Origin: Meiothermus sp. CFH 77666
GTDB taxonomy: Bacteria > Deinococcota > Deinococci > Deinococcales > Thermaceae
NCBI RefSeq assembly: GCF_017497985.1
Contig: NZ_JAGDFV010000027.1
Coordinates: 1-37,959, forward strand
DNA: 37,959 bases
Direction of reading: 5' to 3'
A program made the translations under genes and the position numbers. Below, piece by piece: positions 33,270 through 37,959 of the stretch (its first letter is position 1; the number at the start of each line of letters is the position of its first letter). Under the pieces are notes generated by a model. It was not told the origin of the DNA. It was given only the letters and a program-made list of their open reading frames with translations, and did no database searches.

Positions 33270-34766
33270 TTAGCTACCCAACAACGTGCGCGTCAGGGGC
33301 AGGTTGGCAATCAAAGCCAGAATCAATCCAGCCAATACCCAGGCGGTGGCGCCGGCCAGGGCCCCCCTGGTGCGCATATAAAGCCAGCCCAGGAAAAGGC
33401 TGGCCATCAGGAAGAAGACCGTAGGGCCGGGTATGGCCAGGGCAAACAGCACCGGGATCATGAAGTTACTCAGCTCTTTGTAGCGTTCCTTGAAAACCGG
33501 ATACCCCACCCCACGGATGATCAGCTCTAGCAAAGCCAGGCCGAAAAAGATGGGGTACATGGTGCCCAGTCCGCTCAGTCCCAGGGGTTTGGCAATATAA
33601 GCATACAGGGCCAGCAAAGCCAGCAAGACCAACCCCGCCCAGGTGCCCTCAACCCAGCTCGAGCGCGGCCCCAGGGCGTTTTGCATACCTTCCCGGCTGA
33701 CATTCTGATAAGCAATCAGGAGCGCAAAAGCCCCCAGCAAGAAATAAAACACCGGACGCACCACCTGGCCCTGAAAAGGGGTGAACAGGGCCAGCAGGTT
33801 CTGGTACAGAAGCTGCCCAATGCCTACCGCAGCCAGCCCTGCCAGCACAAGCGCCAGAATCAACCACAGGTGGATGGAGCCAGGGCCAAAGCGCCGCTCA
33901 TTGCCCATTTCTACTGTGCGCATGGGCTCGATGCGGCTCTCTCCGTAGAGCACCAGCCCCAGATAGAGCAAAAATACCACCAACCAGGGCCAGACCTTGC
34001 CCAACAGACTGCTGGGCAGGCTCATCCTCGAGGACAACTGCCGCAAGACCAGCGAGCCCTTGTCGAACTCGCCCAGCCCGTAGTAAACCATCGCCAAGAG
34101 GCCCAGGGTTCGGGTGTAGTCACCCTCCAGGGGCCCTAGGCGGGGCAGTACTTCCTCGAGGGCCTCTGCCGCCGCACGGGTGTCGCCCGATAGCCACATC
34201 AGACGGGCCCGGGCAAGCTGCTCCCTGGGGCTGCTGCCCAGCAGATCCAGGGCTTCCTGGGGCCGGCCCAGCCGCTCCGCCAGGCGGGCAGCGCCCAGTC
34301 GGGCTTCCTCCGAAGCCGTCACCCGGCGGAAGGTGGCATAGGCCTCCTCGTACCGACCCAGGGCTTCGTTGATCTGGGCCCGCAACAGCACTGCCTCGGT
34401 GTTCAACCCCCGCGGCAATCGGGCCAGCGCATCGGCAGGACGGCCCTGCAAGAGTTGAAAGCGCGCATCCAGCAGGGCCACCTCGGGGTCTTGCGGGCTG
34501 AGCTGAATCATTTGCTGGAGGAATGGCTGGGCCGCACCGGGATTATTTTCTTCCAGATATATTCGCCCCAGCAGTTTGATACTGGGCAGGTGGTTAGGGT
34601 CGGCTACCAGCGCGAGCTGGCAGGTGGCTCGAGCGCTGTCCAGCACACCGCGGTCATACAGGGCTTTGCACTGAGTGTAATAGCCTTCCGCCCCCAGTTG
34701 GGCCAGGGCCGTGAACGCAAATAAGGCGATTCCCACGGCAAAAGGAACCGCTCGTAACGCTATCAT
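33270..34766 (-). CDS. Exported TPR protein fused to a CPBP-like membrane domain
   Basis: The 498-residue protein begins with a signal-like segment (VPFAVGIALFAFTALA). Residues about 25-235 are TPR-like helices (GRIYLEENNPGAAQPFLQQ, LGRYEEAYATFRR, LAMVYYGLGEFDKG). The C-terminal half has seven to eight membrane spans. Its last part, LLELIIRGVGYPVF, then FLMASLFLGWLYMRTRGALAG, resembles CPBP intramembrane proteases, but the EExxxR motif has only one Glu and the later His positions read Gly and Trp. It is probably a non-catalytic relative or a scaffold. ATG 34766 is six bases after TACACT (34773-34778, minus strand). Divergent from a second TPR gene. Confidence 0.7.
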   Translation of the reverse strand: MIALRAVPFAVGIALFAFTALAQLGAEGYYTQCKALYDRGVLDSARATCQLALVADPNHLPSIKLLGRIYLEENNPGAAQPFLQQMIQLSPQDPEVALLDARFQLLQGRPADALARLPRGLNTEAVLLRAQINEALGRYEEAYATFRRVTASEEARLGAARLAERLGRPQEALDLLGSSPREQLARARLMWLSGDTRAAAEALEEVLPRLGPLEGDYTRTLGLLAMVYYGLGEFDKGSLVLRQLSSRMSLPSSLLGKVWPWLVVFLLYLGLVLYGESRIEPMRTVEMGNERRFGPGSIHLWLILALVLAGLAAVGIGQLLYQNLLALFTPFQGQVVRPVFYFLLGAFALLIAYQNVSREGMQNALGPRSSWVEGTWAGLVLLALLALYAYIAKPLGLSGLGTMYPIFFGLALLELIIRGVGYPVFKERYKELSNFMIPVLFALAIPGPTVFFLMASLFLGWLYMRTRGALAGATAWVLAGLILALIANLPLTRTLLGS

Positions 34767-34772
34767 GGGGGT

Positions 34773-34778
34773 AGTGTA
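34773..34778 (-). promoter_or_regulatory. -10 box of leaderless TPR/membrane gene
   Basis: TACACT on the minus strand, six bases before ATG 34766. Confidence 0.5.
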
Positions 34779-34797
34779 ACATGCCAGCCCAAACTTC

Positions 34798-34825
34798 TTG
34801 CCCACAGATGCACATCCGGTAGAAT
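34798..34825 (+). promoter_or_regulatory. Promoter of secreted TPR gene
   Basis: TTGCCC, 16-bp spacer, TAGAAT. The leader of about 50 nt then includes GGAGG before ATG 34881. Confidence 0.5.
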
Positions 34826-34880
34826 CCATGCCGTATAGGGGTCGGCTACGAGCCGCAATAGAACTTCGGGAGGAATAAGT

Positions 34881-35570
34881 ATGAAGGGTTTGGTGCTATG
34901 GCTGGTGCTGTTGCTGCCCTTGGGTTTGTCCCAGAACGTGGCAGCGGTTGAAAAACTGGTTGATGAAGGCAAGTTTCAAGAAGCCTATGAAGCGGGCTTG
35001 CGCCTGGGCAGCGCCGAGGGTTTGATCCTGGCCGCCAAAGCGGCCAGCTACTATGCCGGCTACCAGGCTAAGGACAGCGAAAAAGCCGACTGGTATGGCC
35101 GGGCCGAAGCCGCCGCCCGCCGCGCCATTCAGGCTGACAATGACAACGCCGAAGCCTATTTTGAACTGGCTCGCGCCCAGGGCCGTCTCTCGCAATACCG
35201 GGGCATTCTGGAAAGCCTAGGGCTGGCCAGTGGCATTAAGGAGAACCTGGATCGAACCCTCCGCCTGAACCCCCGCCATGCCGGGGCCCGGGTCGCGCTG
35301 GCCCTGTGGCATCATTCGCTCATTTCCAAAAACGTGGGCTGGCTCTATGGGGCCAACGGCAATGCGATAATGCCGCTCTTCAACGAGGCGATTCAGCTCG
35401 AGCCCCAGGCCATCATCCACAAGGTCGAGCTGGCCGGGGTACTGGCTGCCCAGGGCAAAAAGGAAGACGCCCGAAAGCAGTACGAGGCCGCGCTGGCGAT
35501 AGCCCCCAAAACCGCCGCTGACCGCTTTGACCAGGAGCGGGCCCGCCGGGAAATGGCCGCTCTTCGCTAA
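34881..35570 (+). CDS. Secreted TPR-repeat protein
   Basis: The 229-residue protein has a signal peptide (GLVLWLVLLLPLGLSQ) and then helical repeats: LVDEGKFQEAYEAGLRLG, DNDNAEAYFELARAQGRLS, LNPRHAGARVALALWHHS, LAAQGKKEDARKQYEAALAIAP. Such proteins usually act as extracytoplasmic scaffolds; no partner is evident besides the divergent TPR/membrane protein, 114 bp away, which might share a pathway. GGAGGAA precedes ATG 34881. Confidence 0.82.
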   Translation: MKGLVLWLVLLLPLGLSQNVAAVEKLVDEGKFQEAYEAGLRLGSAEGLILAAKAASYYAGYQAKDSEKADWYGRAEAAARRAIQADNDNAEAYFELARAQGRLSQYRGILESLGLASGIKENLDRTLRLNPRHAGARVALALWHHSLISKNVGWLYGANGNAIMPLFNEAIQLEPQAIIHKVELAGVLAAQGKKEDARKQYEAALAIAPKTAADRFDQERARREMAALR

Positions 35571-35690
35571 AGCTGATAAATACCCCCCAATCGGCACGGC
35601 GGTTTGATACAATTCACTGGGTTTAACCCCTCTGGTCTGGTAACTGAGGATGCCTCTGATGAATCTAACATCTGCCTATAACTTCTTGTT

Positions 35691-35805
35691 GTCATTCCGA
35701 GGCGCACGCAGTGCAACGAGGAATCTGGTACTGCATGGGTACACTGAACACAGTGAATCGCACCGCGTCAGATTCCTCACCTCGCTTCGCTGCGTTCGGA
35801 ATGAC
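35691..35805. repeat. Long palindromic intergenic element
   Basis: GTCATTCCGA and TCGGAATGAC bound a 115-bp unit with inner complementary arms GAGGAATCTG and CAGATTCCTC. Repeats of this kind (CATTCCGAG...GAGGAATCT) are found in many bacteria. The gap 35571-35864 has no gene. Confidence 0.7.
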
Positions 35806-35864
35806 TAGGAAATAGTTACCAGAGCACTAGTTTTATAGATATTAGATTTTCAAAAGGAGCTTTC

Positions 35865-36440
35865 ATGAACGACCCTTTTGGCCGTATCCCTGGCTGGAGC
35901 CCCCATCAGCGCGTAGGCCTGTTTGTAGATACCCAAAACCTCTACCACTCCGCCCGCGACTACTACGGGCAGAACGTCAATTTTGAGAGCCTGATGCGCT
36001 TTGCCATTGGCAACCGCCAGCTGGTGCGGGCTACCGCGTACGTGGTGGAGCGCGAACACGACACCTCGGCCTGGCCCTTCATCTACAAGCTCTCCACCAT
36101 CGGCTTCCGGGTGCGCCGGATGAACCTGACCCTCAAGGAGACCACCGACGAGGGCAAGCCCATCTACGAGGGCAACTGGGATATGGGCATTGCCGCCGAC
36201 ATGGTGCGCCTAATGCACACCCTGGATGTGGTGGTGTTGGGCAGCGGCGACGGCGATTTTGTGGACATTGTGGAGGTGCTGATGGAGCGGGGCCTGCGGG
36301 TCGAGGTTATTGCCTTCAAGGAGACCACCTCGCAAAAGCTGATTGACGCCGTAGACCGCTTCATCCACCTGCCCGAAATCGAGAACGCCTTTGTGCCCAG
36401 CAAGGAGCGGGAACGAACCCTGATCCCCAGAACTGAGTGA
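35865..36440 (+). CDS. NYN-domain (LabA-like) putative nuclease
   Basis: The 191-residue protein has the NYN/PIN fold acidic motifs: GLFVDTQNLYHS at the start, NWDMGIAADM in the middle and VVLGSGDGDFVDIVEVL. The remaining acidic residues would bind metal for RNA cleavage. LabA-type proteins act in RNA processing or gene regulation in cyanobacteria, but the function here is unknown. AAGGAG precedes ATG 35865. Confidence 0.88.
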   Translation: MNDPFGRIPGWSPHQRVGLFVDTQNLYHSARDYYGQNVNFESLMRFAIGNRQLVRATAYVVEREHDTSAWPFIYKLSTIGFRVRRMNLTLKETTDEGKPIYEGNWDMGIAADMVRLMHTLDVVVLGSGDGDFVDIVEVLMERGLRVEVIAFKETTSQKLIDAVDRFIHLPEIENAFVPSKERERTLIPRTE

Positions 36441-36586
36441 AATCGGCAATCGTCGCTCTATCGCCAGTCAGCCGTGCATGTAAGCCCTAGTAGCAAAGCC
36501 ATCGAGACTGCTCGGGTGGTCAAGAGAATGTGTGAACTTCCGCTCGGTTGCCTCGGAGGCCTGCGACCTGCTGACAGTGACGTTGT

Positions 36587-37606
36587 ATGAACCTCGAGGA
36601 CTTCGACTACCCCCTACCCCCCGAACTCATTGCCCAGAGCGGCGCCGAGCCCCGCGATTCGTCGCGCTTGATGGTGATCCACCGCAGCACCGGCCAGATG
36701 GAGCACCGGATTTTCCGTGACCTACCCGACTACCTCCAGGCAGGCGATGTGCTGGTGCTGAACGAGAGCCAGGTGATTCCCGCCCGCACCTTTGCCACCA
36801 ACCCCCACGGCACCTTGCTCGAGGTTTTGCTGGTACGGGAAATCCCGGCTGAAGCAGGCCCGGGCGGATTGTGGGAGGCTCTGCTCAAACCAGCGCGGCG
36901 GGCCAGGGTGGGCTCGGTGCTGACCTTTGCCGATGGCCTACAGGCCACGGTGGAAGCCGTGGAAGAAGATGGCACCCGGCTGCTGCGCTTTACGGGGAAT
37001 GTGTGGGAACACCTGGAAAACATCGGCAAAACCCCCCTCCCCCCTTACATCCAGGCCGCGGTAGACCCCGAACGCTACCAGACCGTTTATGCCAGAACCC
37101 CCGGCTCAGTAGCCGCGCCTACTGCCGGGCTGCACTTTACCCCGGAGCTCCTGGACAGGATTCGGGGCCTGGGGGTCAGCATCTGTTACGTGACCCTCCA
37201 CGTCGGGCCGGGCACCTTCAAGCCGGTACAGGGCGACCCCGACCGGCACCACATGCACCTCGAGCCCTACGAGGTGCCCCCCCCTACCGCCCAGGCCATC
37301 AACCAGGCCAAGGCCGAAGGGCGGCGTATTGTGGCCGTAGGAACAACCGTGGTGCGGACCCTCGAGACCGCCTGGAACGGTACCCAGGTTCGCGCTGGTG
37401 CAGGGGAGACCCAGCTCTTCATCCGTCCGGGGTTTCAGTACCACGTGGTGGATGCGCTCATCACCAACTTTCACCTGCCCAAATCCACTTTGCTGATGCT
37501 GGTCTCGGCCTTTATGGGACATGAACTCATGCAACGGGCCTACCAGACCGCCGTGGCTGAGCGTTATCGGTTTTATAGCCTGGGTGATGCAATGCTGATT
37601 CTGTAG
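36587..37606 (+). CDS. queA: S-adenosylmethionine:tRNA ribosyltransferase-isomerase
   Basis: The 339-residue enzyme adds the ribosyl part of SAM to 7-aminomethyl-deazaguanine at the tRNA wobble position, giving epoxyqueuosine. Family motifs are DYPLPPELIAQ near the N-terminus, LVLNESQVIPAR, TPGSVAAPTAGLHFT, VTLHVGPGTFKPV and TNFHLPKSTLLMLVSAF. The length is normal. No other queuosine genes are seen nearby. ATG 36587 lacks a clear Shine-Dalgarno sequence. Confidence 0.96.
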   Translation: MNLEDFDYPLPPELIAQSGAEPRDSSRLMVIHRSTGQMEHRIFRDLPDYLQAGDVLVLNESQVIPARTFATNPHGTLLEVLLVREIPAEAGPGGLWEALLKPARRARVGSVLTFADGLQATVEAVEEDGTRLLRFTGNVWEHLENIGKTPLPPYIQAAVDPERYQTVYARTPGSVAAPTAGLHFTPELLDRIRGLGVSICYVTLHVGPGTFKPVQGDPDRHHMHLEPYEVPPPTAQAINQAKAEGRRIVAVGTTVVRTLETAWNGTQVRAGAGETQLFIRPGFQYHVVDALITNFHLPKSTLLMLVSAFMGHELMQRAYQTAVAERYRFYSLGDAMLIL

Positions 37607-37709
37607 GGGTTGGGGGTCAGGGGACAGGGCTCAGGGTTCCGGGGATTTACAAGCCGTTTACCGCACAGGCCAGTCCAGTTCTCGCAGCCCGCATCGCCAA
37701 AGCCTCGAA

Positions 37710-37835
37710 CTAAGTGCGCCCGCGATAGAAATATCATGCTGCTCAACGAAAGTGCGAATTCTGGGGTTTGCAGCAGCGCGGCCTCGTGAATCACCCTTTC
37801 CATACCCATTACGTTTCTATCGTGGAGATACTTAA
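37710..37835 (-). mobile_element. MITE-like family R3, copy 2
   Basis: 126 bp, inverted relative to the copy at 33032. Ends CTAAGTGCGCCCGCGATAGAAA and TTTCTATCGTGGAGATACTTAA are imperfect complements, with TA at each edge. The IS begins at its right edge with overlap of TAA, so the IS seems to have inserted at the element's TA. Confidence 0.65.
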
Positions 37836-37849
37836 TCACTGGTGCTAGT
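37833..37849. repeat. Terminal inverted repeat of the right IS copy
   Basis: TAATCACTGGTGCTAGT, reverse complement of 349-365; it lies just outside the transposase stop codon. Confidence 0.6.
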
Positions 37850-37959
37850 CACAAAACGATGTCAGCTATACACAGGTCTGGGGAAGCAGCGATGAGGTTC
37901 AGGGCGATGATGAGGTAAGCCCACCAAGCGGTAAAGCCAAGTTCAGTACGGTGATGGCG
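37849..37959 (-). CDS. Transposase, C-terminal part, cut by window edge
   Basis: A 36-codon frame ends at TGA 37849-37851 with ELGFTAWWAYLIIALNLIAAS. The C-terminal hydrophobic helix fits the end of a DDE transposase. Same strand as the N-terminal fragment at 1-313, so the two IS copies are direct repeats. The missing middle means that they cannot be shown to be identical. Confidence 0.6.
   Translation of the reverse strand, partial: RHHRTELGFTAWWAYLIIALNLIAASPDLCIADIVL

Larger units (their letters stand above)
37607..37959. other. Right-end interval of repeats and IS
   Basis: Besides a MITE-like copy (37710-37835) and the partial IS, the 100 bp after queA contains no gene or clear terminator. 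Confidence 0.5.

Noticed and set aside
37573-37839. 88-codon minus-strand gene downstream of queA
   Set aside because: It lies in the R3 MITE-like repeat and overlaps queA's end; copies differ by non-synonymous changes.

Overview
The window reads as one chromosomal stretch of a Thermaceae bacterium, most probably a Meiothermus-like species (inference). The grounds are the high GC with frequent CTCGAG, the many start codons placed 5-9 bases after a TANNNT -10 box (leaderless transcripts, typical of Deinococcus-Thermus), and the gene families present. Both ends lie inside partial copies of what looks like the same insertion sequence in the same orientation, so the window is probably a contig bounded by repeats.

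Layout. 1-5100: partial IS, a CcdA-type membrane protein, a soluble PAS histidine kinase, an ABC ATPase followed by thiamine pyrophosphokinase, and two small unknown genes. 5104-7999: an arsenic-type group (ArsN2-like acetyltransferase, MFS transporter, two thioredoxin-type arsenate reductases) with no visible ArsR or ArsB/Acr3. 8041-14896: an exported C39-like/TPR protein, a Uma2 nuclease, guaB, a glutaryl-CoA-type acyl-CoA dehydrogenase, a small secreted protein and an ABC-2-type membrane protein. 15164-16932: acuB-acuC. 16940-17497: an internally deleted transposase.

17559-25057 is the centrepiece: a minus-strand assimilatory sulfate reduction and sirohaem operon (unknown protein, cysC, cysH, sat, TauE-type permease, precorrin-2 dehydrogenase, uroporphyrinogen-III methyltransferase, sulfite reductase). 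It is headed by a clear SAM-I riboswitch. The 3' strand of the riboswitch P1 stem runs into the Shine-Dalgarno sequence of a 49-codon ORF with three TGT cysteine codons clustered in six positions. That ORF overlaps the first structural gene out of frame. Two layers of control (SAM and possibly cysteine) are therefore suggested.

25091-29261: an IS3-type fragment, a DUF1653 protein, an SDR lacking the usual Tyr/Lys, a GNAT enzyme, cspA with terminator, acpP and fabG. 29385-31866: fabD, fabH and rpmF, completing a fatty-acid cluster with acpP and fabG. 31955-37606: a SAM hydrolase (DUF62), a TPR/multi-spanning protein resembling a degenerate CPBP protease, a secreted TPR protein, a NYN/LabA protein and queA.

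Intergenic DNA is rich in repeats: a 157-165 bp MITE-like element in two copies, each flanked by its own 9-10 bp direct repeat; a second MITE-like family of 119-126 bp with TA at its edges; a third family with GCGCTCTTCAC-type inverted ends; and at least eight tracts of degenerate 7-bp tandem repeats. In contrast, low-complexity repeats inside the sirohaem genes have periods of 6 and 9 bp, which preserve the reading frame.
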